In this document: one piece after another, positions 17,370 to 26,230 of the stretch
How positions within the stretch are numbered: the first letter of the stretch is position 1
How the letters are laid out: the number at the start of each line of letters is the position of its first letter
Source of the DNA: Dehalococcoidia bacterium
GTDB lineage: Bacteria; Chloroflexota; Dehalococcoidia; Lucifugimonadales; UBA1123
Direction of reading: 5' to 3'
DNA: 64,000 bases
Assembly (NCBI GenBank): GCA_009838465.1
Contig: VXRN01000023.1
Span: forward strand, 186,001 to 250,000
Notes under the pieces: generated by a model
What the model saw: the letters and a program-made list of their open reading frames with translations, nothing else
Database searches by the model: none
Told to the model about the DNA's origin: nothing
Position numbers and translations under genes: made by a program

Positions 17370-18606
17370 GGAGAAGAATGTGAGCGTGGTCGGCGGCGCG
17401 GTGTCCGGGGGACTGGATAGCTGCACGGTGACACACTGGCTGCGAGAGAACGGGTTCGAGGTACAGGGGTTCACGGTGGACCTGGGTCAGCCGGACGAGG
17501 AAAACCTGGACGCCATCACGGACAGGATGGTCGGGTGCGGCGCTTCGGAAGCGGTGATCGTGCCCGGGCGGGCTGCGCTGGCCGAGGCGGGGCTGAAGGT
17601 GATCCAGGCGCAGGCTCGATATGAGGGCGGGTACTGGAACACGACAGGCATCGCACGGCCTATTACGGTTGCGGCCATACTGGAATATATGCAGGATCGC
17701 GGCATCGAAGTAATGTTTCACGGCGCGACGGGCAGGGGCAATGACCAGGTGCGAATGCAGCTCGCCGCCAACATGATTGACCCTAACATCGAGGTTTACG
17801 CTCCCTGGCGGGACCCTGAGTTCGTGGAGAGATTCCCGGGACGCCTTGAGATGATCGAGTATTGCGAGTCGAACGGTCTGCCTATCCGTCCGGCGCGTGA
17901 GGCACGGTATTCGACGGATGCCAACTTTCTGGGGCTGACGCACGAGGCCGGCGACCTGGAGGACGTTACCATCTCGCCAACCTTTGTGGAGCCGGGCATG
18001 GGAGTGTGGCCCTGGGATGCTCCGGACCAGTCTCAGGTTGTTACGATTCGGTGGGAGCACGGCGTTCCCACTGCGATTGACGGGGAAGTCCTGGACATCG
18101 AGCGAGTATTCGAGACCGCGAATAGCATAGCGGGACGGCACGGTGTCGGTATCGGCACGCATGTCGTGGAGAATCGGTTCGTGGGAGTTAAGTCGCGGGG
18201 CATATACGAGTCGCCCGCGATGGAGTTGCTGGGACAGAGCTACGAATACCTGCTCCAGTTCGTCCTCGACCGACGCGCCAGGGAGTTCTTCAATCATGTT
18301 TCGCAGGTAATCAGCGTCCAGATATACCAGGGATACTGGCTGGACCTTGCGACCAGGGCGGCGCTGGCAGCGTTGGAACCGATGACCGAGCTTGCGACGG
18401 GCACAATATCGGTGCGGCTGCACAAGGGACAGATATATTTCGATACGGCGGAGGACACGCCAGACGCCATGCCTCACTCTCTTTATACGGACGACAGTTC
18501 GATGGAGGCGATGGGGACATATGACCACTCCGATGCCGAAGGATTCCTGCGCGTACTGGGCATATCCGCGAAGAACCTGGGACGGAAGCAGGGGATAGAC
18601 CTGTAA
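17350..18606 (+). CDS. argG: Argininosuccinate synthase ArgG
   Basis: A 418-residue enzyme that joins citrulline and aspartate using ATP. The PP-loop is VSGGLDSCTVTHWL (about 19-32), where most ArgG proteins read YSGGLDTS, so this belongs to a diverged branch. Other landmarks are GFTVDLGQPDEENL, FHGATGRGNDQVR and the citrulline/aspartate segments further on. The ATG at 17350 has a weak ribosome site and lies inside the preceding DUF2442 gene. Length is normal. Function is supported by argD upstream and argH downstream. Confidence 0.92.
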   Translation: MNWRELREKNVSVVGGAVSGGLDSCTVTHWLRENGFEVQGFTVDLGQPDEENLDAITDRMVGCGASEAVIVPGRAALAEAGLKVIQAQARYEGGYWNTTGIARPITVAAILEYMQDRGIEVMFHGATGRGNDQVRMQLAANMIDPNIEVYAPWRDPEFVERFPGRLEMIEYCESNGLPIRPAREARYSTDANFLGLTHEAGDLEDVTISPTFVEPGMGVWPWDAPDQSQVVTIRWEHGVPTAIDGEVLDIERVFETANSIAGRHGVGIGTHVVENRFVGVKSRGIYESPAMELLGQSYEYLLQFVLDRRAREFFNHVSQVISVQIYQGYWLDLATRAALAALEPMTELATGTISVRLHKGQIYFDTAEDTPDAMPHSLYTDDSSMEAMGTYDHSDAEGFLRVLGISAKNLGRKQGIDL

Positions 18607-18629
18607 ACTGAGCTGAAGGGACATTCACT

Positions 18630-19697
18630 TTGACTGCCAGTTCGTTTCCACTGAAACCGGAGCAGGTGACTGCGGCGTGGCTTGAGTCGGTTTTGGACGT
18701 TGCGATTGACAGTGCAGGGGTGAAGTCCATAAGTGAAGGCACGGGATTCGCAGGTTCGGTTTACCGAGTTCACCTGAGTCATGGGGGATCTGGTGCAGAA
18801 CTCCCAGATACATTGATCTGGAAAACGATTTCAGGAGATGAAAGGACTCGCAGGTTTCTGACAACACTGAACGCCTATGAGAAGGAATCAAGATTTTACG
18901 GACAGTTGGCTTCTGACATCGACATGGCGCCCCGTCCATATTTCTCCGATTTCGATTCAGAAAGCGGCGCATTCTGCCTCATAATCGAAGATGTCTCCTA
19001 CATGAGATCTGGTGACCAAATTGAGGGATGCACTTTCGAAGAGGCCCTGTCGGTGGTTTGTGAGGTGGCTCGCCTGCACTCGGCGTTCTGGTCCGAGCGA
19101 GTTGACGAGCGACCGGAATGGATACCGACGTTCGACGAGGGCTCTGGATACTTCAGACGGATGCATTCTGTCGCTTGGAGACGATTGGAGCGTTCTTTCG
19201 ATCACGTACCCGGTGGACTGATTGAGGCCGCGCGTAGGATCGCTCCGTGCGTGCCCGAAATCAAGACGCGACTTTCTCTATCACCGATAACGCTGGTCCA
19301 TGGAGACCTGCGCCTGGATAATGTGTTCCTTGGTGATTCTTCCCATAGGGAAGGCATAAAGCTGATTGACTGGCAAGCGATCCGCCTTGGCAGAGGGATG
19401 TATGATCTCGCTTATTTCCTGTCGACTTCGATTCCGGTGGATCTAAGGAGACAACGGCAGGATGAGTTGATAGCGACTTACTCGGAATCGCTTTCGTTGA
19501 ACGGTGTAACGGGGTACACTTTGGAGGATTGCAACGAAGATTTCAGGTGGGCTTTGTTGGATATCGTTATTTTCGTTGGAGTAATCGGATCAACCTTGGA
19601 TTTCCAGTCTGACCGCGGCCTGGAGTTAGCTAATACGATTATGTCCCGGCTTTTTCATGCTCTCGAGGACAACTCGGCGCTGGACTTGCTTGATTAG
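18630..19697 (+). CDS. Phosphotransferase-family (APH/ecdysteroid kinase-like) protein
   Basis: A 355-residue kinase-like protein starting at TTG 18630 with AAGGGA upstream. The catalytic and metal-binding motifs are clear: VHGDLRLDNVF (Brenner motif with Asp and Asn) and IDWQAIRLGRGMYDLAYF. The N-terminal lobe has IWKTISGDERTRR with the probable ATP-binding lysine and KESRFYGQL. It belongs to the broad aminoglycoside phosphotransferase fold, closest in flavour to the ecdysteroid-kinase/CHK group. The substrate is unknown. It sits just before an acyl-CoA dehydrogenase, as such kinase-like genes often do in fatty-acid or steroid degradation neighbourhoods. Confidence 0.82.
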   Translation: MTASSFPLKPEQVTAAWLESVLDVAIDSAGVKSISEGTGFAGSVYRVHLSHGGSGAELPDTLIWKTISGDERTRRFLTTLNAYEKESRFYGQLASDIDMAPRPYFSDFDSESGAFCLIIEDVSYMRSGDQIEGCTFEEALSVVCEVARLHSAFWSERVDERPEWIPTFDEGSGYFRRMHSVAWRRLERSFDHVPGGLIEAARRIAPCVPEIKTRLSLSPITLVHGDLRLDNVFLGDSSHREGIKLIDWQAIRLGRGMYDLAYFLSTSIPVDLRRQRQDELIATYSESLSLNGVTGYTLEDCNEDFRWALLDIVIFVGVIGSTLDFQSDRGLELANTIMSRLFHALEDNSALDLLD

Positions 19698-19738
19698 CAC
19701 AGTTCATTCTGAACGGAAACTAAAGTACGGAGCGCAAA

Positions 19739-20905
19739 ATGACGACCACAGTGGACTCTACCGAAGTCAGAAACCAGATCATCGCTCTTGTCAGAGATTT
19801 CGTGAGGCGCGAGGTGGAACCAATCGCCCAGGAATATGACAACGAGGACATCTACCCGCAGCAACTCATAGAGCCGATGCGCGAAATGGGCCTGTTCGGG
19901 ATCACTATCCCCGAAGAATACGGCGGGCTGGGTCTGGACCATACGACTTTCGCCACTATCTTCGAAGAACTGAGCAGGGGCTGGATGAGCGTCAGTGGAA
20001 TAATCGGGACGCACCACGTTCTCGCTCACATAGTCGCGAATTTCGGAACTGATTACCAGAAAGAGGAATTTCTGCCCAGACTGGCGAGTGGTGCGCTAAG
20101 GGGTGGACTGGCTCTTACTGAACCGGATGCGGGAAGCGACGTCCAGAGCGGGAAGACCACCGCCAGGAAAGACGGTGAAGAGTATGTCATCAACGGCACT
20201 AAGATGTTCATAACGAACGCGGAGTACGGCAACGTATTCGCCGTTATGACCAAGACGGACCCCAATGCCCAGCCGCGCCATCGAGGGATGAGTTGCTTCA
20301 TCGTTGAGAAGCCGAACCCGGGAATCCGCGTCGGACAGCACTTGGACAAGCTGGGCTATCGTGGCCTCGACTCGTCCGAGCTTATCTTCGACAACTGCCG
20401 CGTTGGGTCGGAGACGCTGGTGGGTGGAGTCGAGGGACAGGGTTTCAAGCAGGTAATGGCTGGTCTTGAGACTGGACGCATCAATGTTGCGGCGCGGGCC
20501 GTGGGCGTGGCCACAGCCGCGTTCGACGCCGCCATCAAGTACGCGCAGCAGCGCGAGGCATTCGGGAAGCCGATATCCCAGCACCAGGCGATTCAGATTA
20601 AGCTGGCGGAGATGGCGACCAAGATACAGGCCGCGCGTCTTCTGACATACGATGCGGCAGCCAAGAAGGACGCCGGACAGGAGCGGGTTGACTTGGAAGT
20701 CGGGATGGCGAAGCTATTCGCGTCCGAGGTGTGTGGCGAGGTGGCGATGGAAGCGATGCGGATCCATGGCGGCTACGGTTACATCAAGGATTTCAATGTC
20801 GAAAGGTACTACCGCGACGCTCCCCTGATGATAATCGGCGAAGGGACGAATGAGATTCAGCAATTGCTGATAGCGCGGCGGCTGTTAGAGAGGCACGCGG
20901 TATAG
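19739..20905 (+). CDS. Acyl-CoA dehydrogenase
   Basis: A 388-residue FAD enzyme that introduces an alpha-beta double bond into an acyl-CoA and passes electrons to ETF. Signature segments are LTEPDAGSDVQSGKTTA, IHGGYGYIKDFNVERYYRD and the catalytic base Glu in IGEGTNEIQQLL near the C terminus, the position used in short/medium-chain enzymes. GGAG precedes the ATG by 6 bases. The electron acceptor ETF is encoded at the right end of the window (etfA and etfB). Chain-length specificity cannot be told from the sequence. Confidence 0.92.
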   Translation: MTTTVDSTEVRNQIIALVRDFVRREVEPIAQEYDNEDIYPQQLIEPMREMGLFGITIPEEYGGLGLDHTTFATIFEELSRGWMSVSGIIGTHHVLAHIVANFGTDYQKEEFLPRLASGALRGGLALTEPDAGSDVQSGKTTARKDGEEYVINGTKMFITNAEYGNVFAVMTKTDPNAQPRHRGMSCFIVEKPNPGIRVGQHLDKLGYRGLDSSELIFDNCRVGSETLVGGVEGQGFKQVMAGLETGRINVAARAVGVATAAFDAAIKYAQQREAFGKPISQHQAIQIKLAEMATKIQAARLLTYDAAAKKDAGQERVDLEVGMAKLFASEVCGEVAMEAMRIHGGYGYIKDFNVERYYRDAPLMIIGEGTNEIQQLLIARRLLERHAV

Positions 20906-21175
20906 TTGCCCAACATGATAAATTTCTCTCCTCACGCTCTTCTCTCAATGCGTAAGCGCGGCGCCCTTAGGTACGAAGTTATTGATACAATTCGTACAGG
21001 AACAGAAATTCCGGCGCATCTGAGCAGGTTGGGCAGAGAGAAGGTGTTCAGAGACGGTTACGAATGGGAAGGCAGAAGTTACCTGCATAAACAAATCAGA
21101 GTGATATATGTTGAGGAAGGTCCTGCAACAGAGGTAGTAACTGTAATAGCCAGATACGGGGAGTGGGAAGAATGA
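20906..21175 (+). CDS. DUF4258 protein, probable toxin of a pair
   Basis: An 89-residue protein starting TTG directly after the acyl-CoA dehydrogenase stop (ATG at 20915 is an alternative; neither has a good ribosome site). The text FSPHALLSMRKRGALRYEV followed by LHKQIRVIYVEE and TVIARYG is the DUF4258 layout, a RelE-like fold. It overlaps the next gene as ATGA. Together with the DUF2283 gene it forms a compact toxin-antitoxin-like pair inserted between two lipid-metabolism genes. Confidence 0.75.
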   Translation: MPNMINFSPHALLSMRKRGALRYEVIDTIRTGTEIPAHLSRLGREKVFRDGYEWEGRSYLHKQIRVIYVEEGPATEVVTVIARYGEWEE

Positions 21176-21465
21176 GAGTTACATACGATCCATACGCTGA
21201 TGCGGTCTATATAGACATCGCCCGTGGCAAAGGTACTCTCGAAACTAAGATGCTTGACGACTGGGTCGCAGTGGATATAGGCACGGATCGCTCGGTGATC
21301 GGATTTGAAATTCTTGACGCCTCGTCGCGGCTGGATGTGGAAAAACTAAAGACACTGGAATTTGAGTTGCTTGGGCCGCCTATCTCCTCGGAGGAGTTGC
21401 GAGCGGAAGAGCTCGCCGCCATCCGCGAGAATGAAGCTGAATACGAACACGCGCAGAGCGAGTAA
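21172..21465 (+). CDS. DUF2283 protein, probable antitoxin of the pair
   Basis: A 97-residue protein from the ATG at 21172, which overlaps the preceding TGA and has GGGGAGTGGGAAG upstream. MRVTYDPYADAVYIDI and LDDWVAVDIGTDRSVIGFEIL are the standard DUF2283 core; the C-terminal 35 residues are strongly acidic and helical (SSEELRAEELAAIRENEAE), as expected for an antitoxin tail. The partner is the DUF4258 gene. Compare the fused form at 15383-15913. Confidence 0.8.
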   Translation: MRVTYDPYADAVYIDIARGKGTLETKMLDDWVAVDIGTDRSVIGFEILDASSRLDVEKLKTLEFELLGPPISSEELRAEELAAIRENEAEYEHAQSE

Positions 21466-21477
21466 GGACATTTCTGC

Positions 21478-21948
21478 ATGATTCACGACAGAAGAGACAC
21501 TTTCGGCGGGTACCTCGAGGACTTTGTGCCGGGCGACATCTTCAAGCACTGGCCGGGCAAGACCGTTACGGAGATGGACAACCATCTCTTCTCGCTGCTC
21601 ACGATGAACCACAACCCGCTGCACATTGACGAACGCTATATGTCCGAGCATCAGCACGGCAAGATATTGGTCAACGGGGCGCTTGTATTGAGCCTGGTGG
21701 TGGGTATGAGCGTGCCTGAAATGTCGGGCAAGGCTATCGCCAATCTGGAGTATGAGAAGATAGTTCACACGGGCCCAACCTTTCACGGCGACACCATCTA
21801 CGCCGAGAGCGAGATACTGGAGGTGACCGAATCGCGCTCCAGACCCGACCGCGGAATTGTCTATATCGAGACAAGGGCGAACAACAACCGCGAGGAACAG
21901 ATTCTCACTATGCGCCGCCGTTTCCTGGTTCCCAAGCGCCCGGACTAG
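21478..21948 (+). CDS. MaoC-family (hot-dog) hydratase
   Basis: A 156-residue R-specific enoyl-CoA hydratase-like protein. The hydratase motif region reads NHNPLHIDERYMSEHQHG, with the expected Asn/Asp and His residues, and ILVNGALVLSLVVGM is the central helix. It resembles the mesaconyl-CoA/itaconyl-CoA hydratase branch. AAGGA lies 9 bases before the ATG. Position 12 bases after the DUF2283 gene and 6 before argH puts it in a polycistronic message; the acyl-CoA dehydrogenase upstream is a plausible pathway partner. Confidence 0.85.
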   Translation: MIHDRRDTFGGYLEDFVPGDIFKHWPGKTVTEMDNHLFSLLTMNHNPLHIDERYMSEHQHGKILVNGALVLSLVVGMSVPEMSGKAIANLEYEKIVHTGPTFHGDTIYAESEILEVTESRSRPDRGIVYIETRANNNREEQILTMRRRFLVPKRPD

Positions 21949-21954
21949 TCGCTC

Positions 21955-23313
21955 ATGGGACTCAAGGAAGTATTCTCGGACTATACCGTCTCGATCCACT
22001 ATGACAGGCGTCTGTACAGGCAGGACATAGCCGGCTCCATAGCACACGCTCGGATGCTATCGAAACAAGGCATCATATCCCAGTCGGACGCGGACGCCAT
22101 CATCGCTGGACTTGGTGATGTCCAAGAAGAGATAAGCTCCGGCGAGTTCGCCTGGAAACCCGAACTTGAAGACATCCACATGAACATCGAGCGTCGGCTG
22201 TTCGAGCTTATAGGAGAGCCCGCGCTGCGGCTGCATACCGCCCGATCAAGGAATGATCAGGTGGCGCTGGACGTGAGGATGTACGCCAAGGAAGCGATAG
22301 AAGACATTCTCGCGGCGTTGTACGACCTGCGATGGAACCTGGTGTCCCTGGCAGAACGCCATCCCGACGCTCCCATGCCCGGCTATACGCATGTCCAGCG
22401 AGCCCAGCCCGTCCTGGCCGCTCACCATCTGCTCGCCTACTACGAGATGTTTTCACGGGACTCTGAGAGGTTCAGACAGGCTTATGAGCGCACGGACGTA
22501 ATGCCGCTTGGAAGCGGCGCGCTGGCGGGGCTTCCGTATCGGATAGACCGCCAATTCGTGGCTGACGAACTCGGATTCTCCCGCATTTCCGTTAACAGCA
22601 TGGACGCCGTTTCCGACCGCGACTTCCTGCTCGATTTCCTGTCGGCGTCCTCGATATGCGTGATGCACCTGTCGCGCATGGCAGAGGAGCTGGTACTCTG
22701 GTCGTCGGACGAGTTCGGTTTTGTCCGTATGCCGGACGAGTACACGACCGGCAGCAGCATCATGCCGCAGAAGCGCAACCCGGACTTCGCGGAGATAGCG
22801 CGCGGCAAGACAGGGCGCGTCTATGGCAGCCTGATAGGACTTCTGACCGTACTGAAAGGTTTGCCCCTCACGTACAACCGCGATATGCAGGAAGATAAGG
22901 AAGGATTCTTCGACACATCCGACACAATATTGTCCACTCTGAGGATATTCGCCGATCTCATTTCGGGCCTGGAATTAAACGTCGGCAGGATGCGCCGAAC
23001 AGCAGGGGAGAGCTATGTGCTGGCGACGGACATCGCAGACTACCTGGTGGAACGCGGCGCCCCTTTCAGAGAGGCGTACAGAATTGTCTCGCGCTTGTCC
23101 GAGTATGCGCTGGAGAAAGGACTCGGCTTCGAAGAGCTTTCACTCGAAGAATACAGGTCGCACTCGCCTCTGTTCGACAAGGACGTGTACGCTGTTACAG
23201 TAGAGTCCTCGATCGCGGCGCGGGACGTACCGGGAGGGACCTCGCAGTCCAGAGTCGCTAAAGCCATTGCCGCGGCTACGTCGGAGTTGGAGGAGCAGCG
23301 TGGAATCCGATAG
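21955..23313 (+). CDS. argH: Argininosuccinate lyase ArgH
   Basis: A 452-residue fumarase/aspartase-superfamily enzyme that cleaves argininosuccinate to arginine and fumarate. The superfamily signature TTGSSIMPQKRNPDF is present with the catalytic Ser in the SSIM loop, as are HTARSRNDQVALD and GYTHVQRAQPV with the conserved His. The ATG follows MaoC by 6 bases with no strong ribosome site, so coupling is likely. It completes the last arginine step; argG is 3.3 kb upstream. Confidence 0.95.
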   Translation: MGLKEVFSDYTVSIHYDRRLYRQDIAGSIAHARMLSKQGIISQSDADAIIAGLGDVQEEISSGEFAWKPELEDIHMNIERRLFELIGEPALRLHTARSRNDQVALDVRMYAKEAIEDILAALYDLRWNLVSLAERHPDAPMPGYTHVQRAQPVLAAHHLLAYYEMFSRDSERFRQAYERTDVMPLGSGALAGLPYRIDRQFVADELGFSRISVNSMDAVSDRDFLLDFLSASSICVMHLSRMAEELVLWSSDEFGFVRMPDEYTTGSSIMPQKRNPDFAEIARGKTGRVYGSLIGLLTVLKGLPLTYNRDMQEDKEGFFDTSDTILSTLRIFADLISGLELNVGRMRRTAGESYVLATDIADYLVERGAPFREAYRIVSRLSEYALEKGLGFEELSLEEYRSHSPLFDKDVYAVTVESSIAARDVPGGTSQSRVAKAIAAATSELEEQRGIR

Positions 23314-23989
23314 AAGAGTGAAGATTGCCCCGTCCATTCTGTCGGCAGATTTTGCCAGGCTCGGAGAGCAGGTCGCAGAAGCGGAGCAGGCCGGAGCGGA
23401 CTGCCTTCACATTGACGTGATGGATGGGCAGTTCGTTCCGCCGATCACCTTCGGGCCGGTCATCGTAGAAGCCATACGACCGAAGACCAGCTTGCCTCTC
23501 GAAATACATATGATGGTGATAAGCCCTGAGAATCACTTCCGGCAACTCAAGGACGCTGGCGCGGACAGGCTGATCATCCACGAGGAGGCGACAGCACACT
23601 TGCATCTATCGGTAGGGCAGATACGCGAACTTGGCATGGAGCCTGGGGTGGCAGTCAATCCGGGAACGAGCCTTTCCTTAGTCGAGGAAGTAGTGTCAGA
23701 GATTGACTTGCTGCTCATTATGACCGTGAACCCTGGCTGGGGAGGTCAGCCGTTCATTCCATCTATGCTTGACAAAGTGTCCCGTGCCAGGGCGTGTCTC
23801 GATAGGGCAGAGTCCAGCGCAACGCTTGAAGTTGATGGTGGGATCAAGTCCGACAATGCGGCGTCGGTTGTAAGAGCTGGCGCGGACCAGCTTGTGGCGG
23901 GGTCGGCAGTGTATAACGATAGCGTATCTGTCGCCGAGGCGATGGGGCAACTGCGATCAGCGGTCTCCTGCGGATACGACCCTAAGTAG
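23300..23989 (+). CDS. rpe: Ribulose-phosphate 3-epimerase
   Basis: A 229-residue TIM barrel that interconverts ribulose 5-phosphate and xylulose 5-phosphate. Motifs in order are APSILSADFARLGEQV, LHIDVMDGQFVPP (metal His and catalytic Asp), MTVNPGWGGQPFIP and LEVDGGIKSDNA (second catalytic Asp). The GTG at 23300 is chosen because GGAGG lies 5 bases before it and it fits the family's N terminus; this makes it overlap argH by 14 bases. Length is normal. Confidence 0.95.
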   Translation: MESDRRVKIAPSILSADFARLGEQVAEAEQAGADCLHIDVMDGQFVPPITFGPVIVEAIRPKTSLPLEIHMMVISPENHFRQLKDAGADRLIIHEEATAHLHLSVGQIRELGMEPGVAVNPGTSLSLVEEVVSEIDLLLIMTVNPGWGGQPFIPSMLDKVSRARACLDRAESSATLEVDGGIKSDNAASVVRAGADQLVAGSAVYNDSVSVAEAMGQLRSAVSCGYDPK

Positions 23990-24000
23990 CGCGGCCTTAC

Positions 24001-24786
24001 TTGGATTCGTGGGACGTAAAGGGCGCTATCAGGGCGGGTTGGGATGCGATGTCTCCGTCCTACCAGGCTGACAGCCACATCGCGCTTGATGATGTTCACT
24101 ATGCTCCGTTCGCTCCAGGCGAGCGTTTCTATCGGCTAATGGGCGACGTATCGGGCAAGCGCATTCTTGAACTCGCGTGTGGCGGTGCACAGAACTCAGT
24201 CGCGCTGGCTAGGTGGGGGGCAGAGGTTGTCGCGCTGGACTTTTCTCCGAAGCAGCTAGGATACGCTATGTCTCTTAGGCGTCGTGCAGGCGCGGACTTC
24301 GAGCTGGTGACGGGGGACATGGAATCTCCGACGATGTTCAGGCCCGCTTCGTTCGACGTTGTGATGTCGTCCTTCGGATGGGAGTTCATTCCTGATCTTA
24401 AAGGCTGCTTGGAGCGCTGCACGGAGATTCTGCGTCCGGATGGGCAACTTGTGATGTCAACCGTACATCCGCTCAGCGCGTTCGATTGGAACGTCTCCGC
24501 CCGCTCGCTGAATGTGACCGATTACTTCAATCTGCCCGTCGAAGTGTGGGAAGATCCTGTACCGGAAGGACACTCACCCGGGCTCACATTTTTCCGCACG
24601 ATAGAGGAATTGGTGTCGTCGGTGATTGACGCCGGTCTTACGATAGAGGGACTGATTGAGCCTTATCCGATCGGAATGCCGGATGACCCGCGTTCTCCAT
24701 ACGCGGGCCGGTATTGGGCTGACCACTGGGAACGGCTGACACGGGTTCCGTTCGCGGTGGTTATCTCGGCGCGGAAGGTAGTCTAA
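24001..24786 (+). CDS. Class I SAM-dependent methyltransferase
   Basis: A 261-residue methyltransferase with motif I ILELACGGAQNSVAL, an acidic end of strand 2 (VVALDFSPKQLGYA), and post-I/motif IV FDVVMSSFGWEFIP. The start is TTG at 24001, 11 bases after rpe; no better start exists before the previous in-frame stop. The long C-terminal half after the Rossmann core (with LTFFRTIEELVSSVIDAG) is typical of small-molecule methyltransferases. Substrate unknown. Confidence 0.82.
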   Translation: MDSWDVKGAIRAGWDAMSPSYQADSHIALDDVHYAPFAPGERFYRLMGDVSGKRILELACGGAQNSVALARWGAEVVALDFSPKQLGYAMSLRRRAGADFELVTGDMESPTMFRPASFDVVMSSFGWEFIPDLKGCLERCTEILRPDGQLVMSTVHPLSAFDWNVSARSLNVTDYFNLPVEVWEDPVPEGHSPGLTFFRTIEELVSSVIDAGLTIEGLIEPYPIGMPDDPRSPYAGRYWADHWERLTRVPFAVVISARKVV

Positions 24787-24895
24787 CAACTGACCTTCAA
24801 TATCTGTATCATACACACCACCCATCCCCACTGGAGTCCCTCCAATAGTTCGACGAGTATCCCTGCCCAGGCTTCAGACTTTCGACGCGTGGGTC

Positions 24896-26107
24896 GTGTC
24901 GAGAGACTATCGTCTTCTATGGGTCGGCAACTTCTTCGCCAATACGGCGAACTGGCTCCAATTGCTCACGCTGGGCTGGCTGGTGCAGCATCTAACGCGG
25001 GATACCGAGGCGTCCGCGCTGCTGGTGATTGGAGTCGGGGGGATCAATACCCTTCCCGGACTCATCGTTGGTCCCCTGGGAGGCGTGCTTGGGGACAGGG
25101 TTGACCGTCGCAGGCTGATAATCTCTTTGCAGGCGTTCATGGCGGCGTTTTCTTTTGGGTTCGCCTGGATGATTCACCTGCAAGTCGTAGAGGTCTGGCA
25201 TGTTTTCGCCTACGCGATTGTGAGCGGGGTGTGCCTGTCCATCACGCAGCCGATGCGCCAGGCGCTCATAGCGAACACGGTGCCCAGGCACATGCTGGGG
25301 AATGCCTACGCCACCAATGTTCTTACCATTCCAGGCACAAGGGCGATTGGGCCGTTCATAGGCGGGATTCTGGTCGCCACACTGGGATTCTTCTGGAACT
25401 TCACTATTGAGTCGCTGCTGTACGTAGGCATGATCCTGGCATTCCTGCCGATGCGCACGCCTTACGCGAGCGTTTCACGCAGGCGACCGGCTGCGGGAAC
25501 TGGAGGATTCTTCACGGACCTGATGGAGGGGTTCAGGTATATCTGGTCCGGGAATCGAGTCCTATTCTTCCTGATAACTCTGACCATCGTTCCCAACGTC
25601 ATCTTGCAGCCAGTCATATTCGCGTTGCCCCTCTTTACGGACGAGATACTAAAGCGCGGAGCTGATGTGGGTGGTTACATGCTCGCCATAAACGGCTTCG
25701 GCGGCTTCCTGATGGCGCTCACCATCGCCTCGTTCGGCTTCTTCTTCAAGCGCGGAATGGTGTGTCTTGCGACCGCGATTGCTAGCTCCATTCTCGCTCT
25801 TGTCCTGACCCAGGCTGTCTGGCTTCCGTTAGCGCTGGTAGTGATTGCCCTATTCGCCTCGACCCAGACCGCGTTCAGGACGACGAGTGGCACTCTCACT
25901 CAAACACTCGTGCCCGACGAACTGCGGGGAAGAATCACGAGCCTTCAGAGGATAGGGCAGGGTTTTGTTGTTGGATCCAGCCTGCTCGTAGGGTGGTTTG
26001 CCGGTGTCACCTCAGTGACATGGGCCCTGACTGCCATGGGACTGATCGGACTGGTGGTTTCTATACCCTATCTACTTTTTGCCACACGCCTGAAGGCACA
26101 GGATTAG
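24896..26107 (+). CDS. MFS exporter (EntS-like)
   Basis: A 403-residue protein with about twelve hydrophobic spans. The MFS signature after TM2 reads GPLGGVLGDRVDRRRL, and the start SRDYRLLWVGNFFANTANWL matches the EntS/MFS_3 exporter group. The annotated GTG at 24896 may be a little internal: the reading frame is open about 20 codons further, and the family often begins with a short leader before this segment. A stem-loop follows the stop. Likely export of a small molecule or drug; substrate unknown. Confidence 0.85.
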   Translation: MSRDYRLLWVGNFFANTANWLQLLTLGWLVQHLTRDTEASALLVIGVGGINTLPGLIVGPLGGVLGDRVDRRRLIISLQAFMAAFSFGFAWMIHLQVVEVWHVFAYAIVSGVCLSITQPMRQALIANTVPRHMLGNAYATNVLTIPGTRAIGPFIGGILVATLGFFWNFTIESLLYVGMILAFLPMRTPYASVSRRRPAAGTGGFFTDLMEGFRYIWSGNRVLFFLITLTIVPNVILQPVIFALPLFTDEILKRGADVGGYMLAINGFGGFLMALTIASFGFFFKRGMVCLATAIASSILALVLTQAVWLPLALVVIALFASTQTAFRTTSGTLTQTLVPDELRGRITSLQRIGQGFVVGSSLLVGWFAGVTSVTWALTAMGLIGLVVSIPYLLFATRLKAQD

Positions 26108-26176
26108 CTGCCATTTGGAGTTGAGTCGGAGGAGTCCGGAACTCCCAACGTCGCAGCCAGATTTGGAAAATGAGAA

Positions 26177-26200
26177 GGGGCCGGATTCAATCCCGGCCCC
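26177..26200 (+). terminator. Stem-loop between convergent genes
   Basis: GGGGCCGG pairs with CCGGCCCC across an 8-base loop, followed by GATTCTGTTC. It lies 70 bases after the MFS gene and 30 bases before the stop of the convergent NYN gene, so it can serve both. Confidence 0.6.
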
Positions 26201-26230
26201 GATTCTGTTCAATCAAGCTGCGTGTGAAAA

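Noticed and set aside
17326-18624. A long antisense frame across argG
   Set aside because: It covers the complete argG gene in the opposite strand and has no protein-like features.
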